Below, piece after piece: positions 34,420-45,455 of a stretch of DNA of 64,000 bases. A program made the translations under genes and the position numbers. Each line of letters opens with the position of its first letter. Within the stretch, counting starts at the first letter, position 1. The stretch covers positions 1,732,668 through 1,796,667 of the forward strand of contig WBVU01000011.1 of assembly GCA_009192285.1 (NCBI GenBank), read 5' to 3'. Below the pieces are notes generated by a model. It was not told the DNA's origin. It did not search any database and was given only the letters and a program-made list of their open reading frames with translations. The DNA comes from Morchella semilibera. Taxonomy: Eukaryota; Ascomycota; Pezizomycetes; Pezizales; Morchellaceae.

Positions 34420-36381
34420 ATGGGCAATTCCAGCGGGAAACCCGTTGTGTTCACAGATGAAGGTTGATTCTACCACATCTTTCTTGCCAGTAAAGCTCTA
34501 GCTAATGATGAGAATTCGCAGTCAACCTAAATCATTTCCGCCTTTTACGAGTAGTGGGGAAGGGTGCTTTTGGGAAGGTTCGAATTGTGGAAAGGAAGGA
34601 TACGGGCTTGACCTTCGCACTCAAATATATTAGAAAAGATGAAGGTGTGGCTCTATTCGGAGAGAGAACCGCGGAAAGCGGAATCGGGCTGATGCGTGGA
34701 AATTGCAGTGGTTCGATCGGAGAGTGTCCGGAATATTATCAGGGAACGACGGATGTTGGAGCATTTAAATCATCCATTTCTGTGCAATCTGAGATATTCT
34801 TTCCAGGATATCGAGTACTTGTACGTTCTCCCGACGCATTCTCTTCACCTTTTAAGAATTCGGTGGATCTTAACGGTTGGGTCTGATTTTAGGTATATTG
34901 TGGTCGATTTAATGAATGGTGGGGATTTGCGTTTCCACATCTCTCGAAAGACATTTACGGAGGAAGCGATCAAGTTTTGGATGGCGGAGTTATCTTGCGC
35001 ATTGAAGTATATCCATTCGAGAGGCATCGTGCATCGTGATGTTAAACCCGACAATATATTGCTTGACGGCGATGGCCATGTACACTTGGCGGATTTTGTA
35101 AGGCTCCCAATATTAGTATGGCTGTGTACAGGAGCTAATTGGAACTATAGAATGTTGCATCAGACATCAACCCTGAGAGGCCATTAACAAGCAAGTCGGG
35201 TACATTGGCTTATCTCGCGCCCGAAGTTTATGCGGGAAAGGGATATGGTACTGAAGTGGATTGGTGGTCATTGGGTGTTGTATTTTATGAGTGCATTTAC
35301 GGAAGGGTAATTATCTCCTCGGTCTTAGGCGGTTTTGGTTCTGACATGAAGTAGCGGCCGTTCGTCTCCGACACCCATTCAGAACTTGCTAAAGAAATTG
35401 GGAAGGCGGACCCTGTATACGCAGTTACAAAACCACCAGTATCGCCGATCTGTATGGACTCAATACGGAGTCTGTTGCAGGCGGACATCTCCAAACGTAT
35501 AGGTGCGCTGACATATGAAAGCTTCACCAACCACAGCTTCTTCTCCGATTTGGATTTTGAGGCATTGGAGAGGAAAGAGATTGAGCCAGTTTTTAAGCCT
35601 TCAAGTGACAAGACGAATTTTGATGCGACATATGACCTGGAAGAGTTGTTATTGGAGGAAGCACCACTTGAAGCACGAGCGCGAAGGCAGAGACCCAGAG
35701 AGGTATTAAGGCCTGATGCCACAGCGCAGGAAATCAGAGAGGAAGAATTACACAAGATGATAGAGACACTTTTTGAGCCCTTTGATTATACTTCAATAGC
35801 GTATGATAAGTATGTTTTTTTTTGTCAATAGTTATGATGGTACTTACTGATAGTTTAGTAGCTACCCCGGTACTGTTGATACCGAATCTCAATCTGTGGG
35901 CCCACCACCGGACTGGGTAAAACCTTCAAACCTCCCCGCTGGGTGCGTAACAGGAGGAACGGGAAGCCCTGTTTCGATAAACGCCACATCAAAGAGCCAG
36001 AAGTCAACGGTGGGATCTCCGACTTCGGGGTCCCCGCCGATACCGACAAAGTGTAATGGAGACAGGGGGGTTTCGTCATCACCGCATATGTTGCTGAAGA
36101 CAGTAACCGCGCCTGAGCGGCCAGCGCCGGCAAGACCGCCAACAGCAGGGGCGAAGGCCAGGCACGGGGTCAGGAACCAATCAGCGAGTGGTGGAGTATC
36201 GGTCACATTGGACGAGACCGGTTCATGGTCAGATCTGGCTGATAAATCAGCGCCGGTAAAATCAAAGCCTTCTGGTATGCTAGGATTCTTTTCAAAGAAG
36301 AGAGGGAGAGCATCTAGCCCGAAGCCGCAAGAACGTGGGGTTCTTTCTAGCAGAGAAGGCGGTAGGGTTGTCATGTCATAA
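34420..36381 (+). CDS. YANK/STK32-type serine/threonine protein kinase
   Basis: Seven exons: 34420-34462, 34522-34644, 34709-34820, 34893-35097, 35151-35306, 35355-35809 and 35862-36381; 537 residues. The first residues MGNSSGK suggest N-terminal myristoylation at Gly2. The kinase domain shows the glycine loop [10 protein letters not shown] (residues 25-34), the Lys in [16 protein letters not shown], the catalytic [12 protein letters not shown] (about 140-151), a DFN in place of DFG (160-162), [11 protein letters not shown] and DWWSLGV. The DFN and the insert-poor layout are typical of the AGC-like YANK group. The tail after residue 360 is Pro/Ser/Gly-rich and low complexity. Exon 6 to 7 was joined at TAGTAG/C to restore the frame (YDNYPG). 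Substrates in fungi are not known to me. Confidence 0.9.
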
Positions 36382-37909
36382 CAATCCGCCCGTAAGCGGC
36401 TCTACGTTATGAATACGACTTATCTAGTGTATGCGGATTTTCCCTATATTTCTTGCATTGGCATTCCTTTTCTTTCATCCTTAAGTTTTCGCTTATTTAC
36501 ACGGCGTGCGGGAGGCTGCAGATTTTTGATTTTGCATTAATTCGGCTTTTTTTTCTTTTTTCTTCTTTCCCTTTCTTTTTCCCGTTTATACTAAGCCTGC
36601 CCTATAAATTCGAAAGGCGAAGGCGATTGTGGTCGGGACGGATTATGGTGTATCAAGCTAGAAGGCGCACATCTCTACTTTTTTCCTTTTTTACCTGGGC
36701 TTTAACTTTTTTCTTTTGTTTTGTTTTGCCTCAATTTGACTGAGACAAAAGTCCTTTTTATATGGCCGGGACCAAAAAGCATTATTGACGGGCGGGAAAG
36801 AGACCCTTAAGTTCTCTTTTCTCTTTTTCACCGTTTACCGAAGTTTTCTTCTTCCTCTTGACTCCTCCAAGTCCCTTATCCATTGTAAATATATAAGTCC
36901 GATGACTTATTTAGTTTATATATTAGTGACATGAATGAAGACGAAGTCAAAAACAATACATTAACCTGGGTTTGGCAATTGTGCGCAATCGAGGGTGGGG
37001 GGGGGGAGTAACAATTTCCTGCAGGATCGGGTGAGATGAGCTGAGGTGAGGTGAGGTGGGGTTTGAGATTTTTATATGAATAGGTCCTGCGATCGATTCG
37101 TCTATGTTTAATTATTGACCATGACACTTTCACGTGGCTCTCAACAGGAACAACTTTAAAGCGTGGACCAATCGGGAGGGGCCGAGAGACGTCGATAAGT
37201 CGCGGCTGAAAGTTCCAGGGATTCTAGCCGAGATTCTACAGACTGAGTTAGACTGAGAGAGATCTACCTTGCTTTGCCTCTGGAGGTTTGTTGGTTGGTT
37301 GCATCGGTTCCTATGGCAACCCGTCCAACCAAAACAACATCTAGAGGTTTGTACCTGCCTACACCCTTCCCTGTTCGCTGGCAGAGGGCGGGAGGAATAA
37401 ACCCACCAAGACGCTTGGTATTTGGCATTACGCGTGTCTCTCTTTCTTGTCTTTCACTCTCCTCCGTAACTCTCCAGTTCTCTCTGTGTTTCGCTTCGCA
37501 TTTGCTCTCCCGTTCCGTTGCTACCGTGTTCACGAATTACGTTGTCGCTATTTGGTTTGGGGGCCTCCTATAGTTCAACTTTTTTTTTTTTTAGTCGATT
37601 TATTTATTTTTCTTTCCTTTTTTTCATTGCCAGGAGGGGACCCCTCGCTGCAGTGGAGGTTTACACTGCAGGTCCATCACTGCAGGTTACTCGATCCGCC
37701 TTGCCTTGCGTGCTAGTGGTGGTAGGTAGGTAGTCAATTGCCTGCAGCTCTGCTTCGATTATATCAACCTGTCATATACATATTGAGAATCTCCCCTGGG
37801 GGCATTCTTGGGAGCGAAGGAGGGGGGGGGATCAACCCTGCCTATTACCACTTCGACTCAAAATTAACGAATTACGAAGCACACGAATTACGACTAACGA
37901 TTAACGACT
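36382..37909. other. Intergenic between kinase and glucanase genes
   Basis: T-rich 3' flank, a G-run at 36996-37008, and the glucanase leader with T-runs and CACGAATTACGA-like repeats just before the start (about 37870-37905). No additional gene supported. Confidence 0.55.
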
Positions 37910-40294
37910 ATGCCGCGGTATGCGCTCACGCACCAAAGGGATGACTCTCACGACTCGACTTATGATGAGATTGAACGGGAGAAGATCGAGGCGGCACTAA
38001 GGAATGAACGCCGTCGGGAAAGAGATTTGGGGAGAGCAGAGAGCAGAAGGCCCCGTAGAGGAGAAAGTCGGAGAGGAGACATTGGCCGTGGTGAGAGTAG
38101 GCGCGGAGAGAGTAGACGTGGGGAAAGTAGACATGGGGAGAGTAGACGTAGTGAGAGTAGACGTGGGGAAGGCAGGCATGGTGAGGGCCGGCGGGGTAAC
38201 GCTCAGACTATTCGGGTTGTGAGGTCTGAGAGCACAGATGATGAATGGAGGCATCGAGGTGGTGACCTTGGTGAAAGACCTAGGAGGAAAAGCAGGACGA
38301 AACGGAAGTCTAGACATGGAATTGTCGTTGATGGCACTAAAGAGGAGGACTTGGAAGCTGCAGAACGCCTGAGAGGAAGAAGGAGTCGCAGTCGGAGCGC
38401 GCCGCCGCCGCCGCCGCCTAAGAAGAAAAAGCGATGTGGGCGTTGCTTCTGTATGGTTCCTGTTTGTAATACAGACTTTTGCTTGTGGGGGCAAACGCTG
38501 ACTGTGATTAGGGATTGCTCTTGGAGTATCGATACTGCTACTCATCATTCTGATCCCAGTTGGTGTTGTAATTGCTAAAAAGAAGAATGGGGCTGCAGCC
38601 AGCTCTGCGGATGTTGATTCTGGCCTTGGCAAAGGGGCACCTTCTGGGGACATTTCGAATATTGACCCTAACAGCGTTCCGGTTAGTCATTACCACTGGA
38701 TCGGGTTTGAATTGATGATGCTGATTAAAACCAGAGTGAGTATAAAGGGACGTATATCGATCCGTTCACTTGGCTCGATACTACAGATTTCAATCTGACA
38801 TTCACTGATAAGAAGATTGGAGGACTCTCCGTGATGGGCTTGTTTGACGATTATGATGACTCCGCCCAAGCCAACTCCAATGTCCCAGCACTGAATGGGA
38901 AGTGGAATTATGGTACCGATGCTGGAACAAACCCTATCCGTGGCGTGAACCTTGGAGGTTGGCTCATTATTGAGCCGTTTATCACACCCTCATTCTTTGA
39001 TGCCTATTCCCCAGCATATGGTGTTGTTGACGAGTACACCTTGACCAAAACACTTGGTGAAAGCAAGACAAAAGAAACCGTCGAAAAACATTACTCGACC
39101 TTTGTCAATGAAGCCACATTCAAAGGGATTCGAGATGCAGGCCTTGACCACGTTCGTATTCCATTTGGGTATTGGTCTATATTTCCAGAAGAGGGGGATC
39201 CATACCTTCCAAACGTTGGGTGGAGATACCTGCTTCGTGCAATTGAATACTGCCGAAAGTATGGCTTGAGAGTCAAACTCGACTTACACAGTGTGTATGG
39301 AGGAGCGAACGGATGGAACCACAGTGGGAGGCTTGGGCCAATCAATTGGCTGAATGGAACCGACGGAGAACTAAATGGACAGAAGACACTAGATCTTCAT
39401 GCTGGGATGGCAGAGTTTTTCGCGCAGCCCAGATACAAGAACATTGTTACGATGTATGGCCTAGTTAATGAGCCAAAGATGATCTATCTTGACCCTCAGA
39501 AGGTCATTGACTGGAGTACTAAAGCTCATGGTGTTATCCGGAAAGCTGGGTATGAGGGCTATATCATTTTCGGTGACGGCTTTAGGGGCCTTAATTCCTG
39601 GAAGGGTGTATTCAGTGGGCTTGATAAGATGTTATTGGATGTGCATCAGTACGTCATCTTTAACACAGGCCAGCTCTCTGCCAGCCATACTGCGAAGGTG
39701 AAGTTTGCTTGCATAGGGTGGAGCCAACAATTGGCGCAGAGTCTTAATACTTCTACGGGGTTTGGGCCCACTATCGTTGGTGAATGGGGGCAGGCAGATA
39801 CGGACTGCACCCCGTACTTGAATAATGTGAGTTGAACCATGCACCACTTGAGTGGCCGAACTGTCGCTAATGTAGTGCAGGTTGGCGTTGGCTCGCGTTG
39901 GGAGGGAACTTTGAACACCACGGATGGCACAGCAGTAACCACACCCAGCTGCCCCAGCGGAACGGACTGTTCATGCGAAAAAGCAAATGCAGACGCGTCG
40001 ACATACACAGCTGAATACAAACAGTTCTTGAAAATGTTTGCTATAGGTATGTTTATCAACTCTTGGATTGCCGCAACGGTTATTGATTCCAGAACCACAG
40101 CCCAAATGGACGCATTCGAAGTCGGCTGGGGATGGCTTTATTGGACGTGGGACACGGAGAAAGCCACCCAGTGGTCTTACAAAAAGGGCATAGCTGCTGG
40201 AATATTGCCGGCGAAAGCTTATGATCGTGACTGGAGCTGTTCAAATGACGATGTTCCCGATTTTCTGAGCCTAGGGCTACCGGAGGGCTATTGA
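37910..40294 (+). CDS. Membrane-anchored exo-beta-1,3-glucanase, GH5 (exgD-like)
   Basis: Four exons: 37910-38450, 38512-38681, 38735-39826 and 39881-40294; 738 residues. The protein looks like a type II membrane protein: a cytosolic, very basic N-terminal region (residues 1-180), a KKKK stop, a single membrane segment (about WIALGVSILLLIILIPVGV, created by splicing exon 1 to exon 2), then the external GH5 domain. Catalytic Glu residues are seen in LVNEPK (about 483, acid/base) and VGEWGQ (about 587, nucleophile); the RIPFGYW and HSVYGGANGWNHSG blocks agree with fungal exo-1,3-glucanases. The enzyme releases glucose from beta-1,3-glucan during wall remodelling. An unusual feature is an array of eight 5-residue repeats (RGES-type, with R/H/S variation) near residues 45-100. 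Confidence 0.92.
38040..38200 (+). repeat. 15-nt coding minisatellite (RGESR repeats)
   Basis: About eight copies of a 15-nt unit encoding RRGES or close variants in the cytosolic tail of the glucanase. Copies differ at single bases, e.g. RRGES, RHGES, RRSES and RRGEG. Confidence 0.85.
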
Positions 40295-42373
40295 TTCGCC
40301 TCCTGGTTTTGTTTTGCTGACTTGGGCTACAGCGCTGTTAATATCCCGGCTCGTTCTTGTTCTATTTTTTTGTGTTCGCTCTCCTTGTCTGTCGCCCTTT
40401 GCTTCTCAGGTGTTTTAAACGGTGGGAGTGGTCCTTTTTTTTTCCTATGGGGAATAGCGGTGTTTAGTACGGTCCGGATGAAAAATTACCTATTTAATGG
40501 CTGACGTAATTGAGACTATAAGAAGTGTATTTTTTTAATGATTAGCTTGCTCGTAATCACGGGCTCTTAGATAGTGATGAATGGCTGAGATGATAGATTA
40601 CGGAATTCGATGCTGTTTTTATCCAATAGACCAAGTACTTGATGAGTTGTATAAGCGGGAGTCCGATATCTAAGTATCGTGGCTCTATGAGGACCCGAGA
40701 AAGGTAAGGTGTGTGGAAGCCTCATGGGTGTGCGGATAGTCACAGAATGTCACTCGGATTAAGAATGCATTCCCTTTGGTGGGGGTAAGTTACGTGTGGT
40801 CCTTCCTTATAGCGCCACTACACGCCCGATAGCGCGGTTGGAGCCTTAATTATGCTGACATTGTCGCTGCCGCTTCTGGGAGTGACTCTTGGGAGAGAAG
40901 TGCTGGCTGTCTTTAGCCTACTGAAAGATGATGGTCAGTAGATGCAGATGTGAGGGGAGGTTGTAGGTATGTTGTGATAACAGGGGCTAGCCAAGTAACC
41001 GTACACCAGGTTTTAGGACTTAGGGGTCGGTCGGTGATTGGGGGCCAGGCTCTCTGCACAGGTTGGACCTTGGTGGGCAGGCCCCGAAAGTAGAATCACA
41101 CACAGCTACTAAGGAGACTGCTCACTACTCAACACTTGGGCCTATCATGATCAGTATAATATATACAGCTAGGATAATTCATCTGGTCAAGTTCAAACTC
41201 TTTCAGTTGCTGGGGCTAGCTTGCCTCACCCAAAGTGTCCCGTAATGTAAGTGATTGTCCGCCCAATCTTGACCATTATGAAACCTGCCTTCTTCTTAAT
41301 TAATTCTGCTGTCATGCCAATTGCTTGCTCGGTGTGACTCCTACGTGTAAATACATGCTCTATATCCACTATAGAAGTATATCTTCTGTTCCGTGTTGTA
41401 CACTCAACGTTTCAAGGCTGGTATCTGTGAGCGGTGAACGCATTAGGTTACAAGTACATGTATGTAGTTGCCAATTTTTATTTTTATTTTTTTGGTATAG
41501 AGGGACTGCACGCACTGTGCTTACTTCGGCGACGCAGGGAAACCGACTCACGGGAAATCACTCGCAGGCATACATCCTCTTTCTTATTTATGAATACTTC
41601 ATACATGCATGCGACGTAGGTTATGGCAATCGCCCCCTCCCCTCCCCTCTACTGTATATGGAGTGACGCAATTTTCCTCTTCGGTAAATAAATAAAACAA
41701 GAAAAATAAAGAAGCTTCTCAACACTGGCCGGCCTGGCGCGCTCACTGTCTCGATCGAGCCTCACAATTCACCAGGTAATTATAAGCACCCTTAACAATT
41801 TCAAATTCTGCCCAAATTTCTTCTCCGCCCTTGCATCCATGCAGTCTGTCTTAACTCAATGCCTCTTTTCTTGATCCGGAAATATCCTGTAAATAGTATG
41901 ATACATAGTGCAGTACATACACACTAAGGTTACCACCTCGCGGCCGCAAGTTGTGTAAATTTTAGGGGACAGCTCTACGGTACATACAGTGTTCTTTTTG
42001 GTGGGGTGGCCCGATTGCCGTACACAAATCGATGTAATCTAGTACATACATGTAGTAGACATAAAGATTAACTCACACACACACGACTATCTCTCTGGCC
42101 CCTCTATCTTAAGAATAGAGAGAACAAACAGAAAAAAGACTCTAAAACAAGAATGTAAAGATAGGGTCAAATAATAATAATATAAGGGAAAAAAAGAATT
42201 GTGCCTCCCAAAATATAGATTTACAATAAGAACGCACAGCCCCTGACTTTTGGTTGATTAGCCAAAGAAGAGGAGAAAGGAGAAGAAGCGGAAAGAGGGA
42301 AAAAGACCGCAGTATAGTGAACTAAAAAGATAAATCAAAACATTAGACCAATTATCTAGTCCCTCACCCGTCT
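40295..42373. other. Intergenic between convergent glucanase and panB genes
   Basis: T-rich 3' flank of the glucanase, then 2 kb of mixed sequence with TACATGTA motifs at 41455 and 42049, and an A-rich 3' flank of panB (42120-42350). No gene recognised. Confidence 0.55.
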
Positions 42374-43884
42374 CTACTCCTCAAACTCCTTCGCCCGCCT
42401 CTCCACAATCGCCTCAAACTCCTCGAGCTCTCCCTTACTGATGGGATACGTATGCTCGACCGCCGGATACTCGCCACTCTTCACCTCATCTACACCCTTC
42501 CATGTCAGCCCCCTCCCCTTTCTCAAAAAACTGGCAAAAGGCAAATAAAAACTCACCTCGATACCTCTCAATCGCCCTCTTGCTCTCCTCAAACACACTG
42601 CCATACCTCCTGACAAACTTTGGCATGAACCTCCCCTCGGGGAAGTTTCCCAGCGCATCAATCTGCACCAGCACCTGCCCGCTGCACCCGCCCCCCGCGC
42701 CGATCCCAATCGTCGGGATCCGCAGCTTGCTCGAGATGAGTGCCGCGACGGGGGCCGGCACGGCCTCGAGGAGGAGGGAGTAGCAGCCCGCCGCTTGCAG
42801 CGCCAGCGCGTCGTCGAGGATCTTGCTGGCGGAGGAGGCCGTCTTGCCTTGTACGCGGAAGCCACCGAGGGCGTGGGAGCGCTGTGGCATTAGGCCGATG
42901 TGCCCGAGGACGGGGATGCCGATCGAGGTGATGCGCGAGATTGTGGGCGCCATTTCGGCGCCGCCTTCGAGCTTGACGGACTATTGGGTGTTAGTAGGGG
43001 AAAGGGTTGAGGGGTGGAAAGGGGTGGGGAACCTCGACACGGCCTTCTTGGATCATGGAGATGGAGGAGCGGACGGCTTGGTCGGGGGAGACTTCGTAGG
43101 AGCCCATGGGGAGGTCGCCGATCTGTGAGATTTCATTGCTACGGATTAGGATACACTGCATACTACAATGATACTTATATATATATGTATATATAGATGT
43201 AAGGGAACGGGGGGAGGATTTACAGTAAAGGCTGATTTAACAGCTCTCGAAACGGCACGGCAGTGGTGAAGCATATCCTAATAAAATAAATATTTGTCTA
43301 CATTTTTAATCTCCCAGATTAATTCATGGTTTTTTTTTTTAATTACCTGTAGTTTTAATTGATTCGTATCCTAAACAGTCAGGGTGGGTAATGATCAGCA
43401 AAGCCACTTTATTATACCGTTGTTGTGGTGGGGGGGTTGTTGGCTCGTCGAGTGATAGGACGAGATGGAAGGGGAAAGGGGGAGGGGGGGGAGGAACATG
43501 AACAGGAACCAGTTCCATCCCCCCTCGAGTGATGAGCCATGACCACATGTATTATAATATAATATATATACACACCTCCATTCCCAAAGCCACCATGGCC
43601 AACGAGTCTCCGACAAGAATCATATCCATGTGCGCCTGGTCGGCGGCTAAGCCAGAGGGAAAATCGTGGGCCGTCATCATGGCTATGGGGACCTTGTTGG
43701 CGTGCATTGTGCGGAGCGAGTTTATGGTGATCTTCTTCCGTGGGGGAAGGGAGCCAGGGGATATGGGTGCGTGGGAGGAATAACCTCTGGCGCTGTTTGC
43801 GCAGCGAAGGATGAACGAGGAGGATCCAGCGCTGACACTGACGGGGCGGTTGAGAGCGAGACGGGTGAGGGCTACGCAATTCAT
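42374..43884 (-). CDS. panB: 3-methyl-2-oxobutanoate hydroxymethyltransferase (ketopantoate hydroxymethyltransferase)
   Basis: Six exons on the minus strand: 43884-43576, 43370-43347, 43277-43224, 43122-43033, 42980-42557 and 42489-42374; 338 residues. The enzyme adds a hydroxymethyl group from methylene-tetrahydrofolate to 2-oxoisovalerate, the first step of pantothenate and CoA synthesis. Blocks seen: MMTAHDFPSGLAAD, ILVGDSLAMVALGME (metal-binding Asp), IGDLPMGSYE, VKLEGGAEMAP, GHIGLMPQ, LEAVPAPVA and IGIGAGGGCSGQVLV. The N-terminus (MNCVALTRLALNRP) looks like a mitochondrial presequence. Exon 2 is only 24 nt, encoding DTNQLKLQ; without it the conserved link GMED...DMLHHC is lost. The fourth intron has a GTTCCC donor. 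An upstream in-frame ATG at 43983 was not chosen because the stretch between is leader-like. Confidence 0.94.
43347..43370 (-). other. 24-nt micro-exon of panB
   Basis: Bordered on the minus strand by TGTTTAG before and GTAATT after. It encodes DTNQLKLQ in phase 0 and restores the conserved sequence between GME and DMLHHC. Confidence 0.85.
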
Positions 43885-44042
43885 TGTCGGTAATATACGT
43901 AAAGGGAAGAAGAGATGAAGAGAAGAGGGAAAAAAAAAGTATTTACAACTGAAGGAGGGGGTAGATATGTATGGGGTGTTCAAAGACTGTGGGTGTAAAG
44001 TAGAGTTGTTGGGAAAAAGAAGTAGCTTTGTAGTAGCAGCAA

Positions 44043-44089
44043 TAGTAGTAGTTAGTAGTAGACAGTAGTAGTAGTAGTAGTAGTAGTAG
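44043..44089. repeat. (AGT)n microsatellite
   Basis: Interrupted array of AGT units within the panB promoter region. Confidence 0.9.
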
Positions 44090-44667
44090 GGAGATATATC
44101 AGACGAGTCAGTTCAGATAAGGGTACTGTAGAGTGACTCCTTCTAAGCTAGAGTCCCTCTTTGTGAATTTTTATTAATTTTTTTTCCTTCTTTCTTTCTT
44201 TTCTTTCTCTTTCTTTCTGTTTTTAGTCAGGGGAACGGCATCCCTCGGCCCGTTTGTGAGGATCTTACTGATCAGTCATGACCGAGATAGAACGAGAAGA
44301 GAAAAAAAAAATTCCCTTTTTGCCGACAACCATGTGCTTGCCTTCTGAATGCGGCGTTAGGCCTAATGTGTGGCGCTACCGAGTTGCCCCACCATTGGAA
44401 AGCGAGGCCAACAACCAACGGTAACGGAGACAACGGTTTTGAGAAGTGAGGATCTTTGTTAGTTAGGCAAGGCACCATAATATAATTTTTATGTTTTGTA
44501 GAGACTGGAGTAAAAATTAACATCGTGTCAGACATCAGACACCAGACTGGCTGAGAGCATGATATGAATAAATCAGTCAGTCAGTCAAAGACTGTTCGCG
44601 TGCACCTGACACCTTTGGATCCAAGAGGGGATGCATCGTTGCATGCATTATTTAGTTAACCTGCCCC

Positions 44668-44668
<1 letters not shown>

Positions 44669-44705
<37 letters not shown>
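44669..44705. repeat. (CT)n microsatellite
   Basis: About 18 CT units in a row. Confidence 0.95.
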
Positions 44706-44708
<3 letters not shown>

Positions 44709-45121
44709 GACTCCAGACTAAGGTAGGAGGTACATCTCATGTAGTAGTTAGTAGCTCCTCCTTCCTTTCCCCCGTCCTCCCCCTCCCCATTTCCCATCCC
44801 CTCCCCTCAACTGGCCCCGTGAGACCTGAGATAAGCATTGTATTTAACTTGTGACGGTGTAACGGATGTCGAGATTGCGCTAGAACCTCATACAACACGA
44901 CAGACAATGTGTACGATATGCTGGAATCATGCAATTACATTCAATCAGATCAGAACTACATAATATTATGTACATGTATGACAAGTGACTGCCCCACCAC
45001 CACCTCTTACATAGATATCTGCATTATATACTCCACCTCTTTTACGTACTACTGCTGCTGCTCTTCTCTCTTGTTCTTTTCTCACCATCTGAGTGCTCTG
45101 TGTGTTCTACAACTCTGATAC

Positions 45122-45455
45122 CTTTGCCTGCCTCTCTCTCTCTCTCATTGTTGTCACCCCTCCCCCTCTCACTCTCATCCCCTCCCCTACCCATCCTCCC
45201 CCCATCGTGACATCGGCTTTCTCCTTACTCTGCACATCTTCCAGCCTTTCAATTTAGCCACCCATTTATCGGTTTATCTTGTCTCCTACTGCTCCTCCCC
45301 TCCCCGCTCTCCTCCTCTACCACCTACCATTCCTTCCACAACCTCGCCACTTGCTCACTCCGCAATTAACAACTGATCGATCATCAACAATCCCCCCCCC
45401 CCCGCCTTAACCCAGCAGCTCTCGAACCACCCACTACACACCCAACTCTCCCACA
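45122..45455 (+). promoter_or_regulatory. Pyrimidine-rich leader of the UBC8-type gene
   Basis: Long C/T tracts on the coding strand directly before the ATG, typical of highly expressed fungal genes. Exact start of transcription not visible. Confidence 0.45.

Larger units (their letters stand above)
43885..45455. other. Intergenic between divergent panB and UBC8-type genes
   Basis: Holds an AGT trinucleotide array (about 44043-44089), a CT microsatellite (44669-44705), and the pyrimidine-rich leader of the UBC8-type gene. No gene recognised. Confidence 0.6.

Noticed and set aside
43885-43983. Upstream ATG of panB at 43983
   Set aside because: The added residues are Phe/Ser-rich leader-like sequence; the 43884 start gives a normal mitochondrial presequence.
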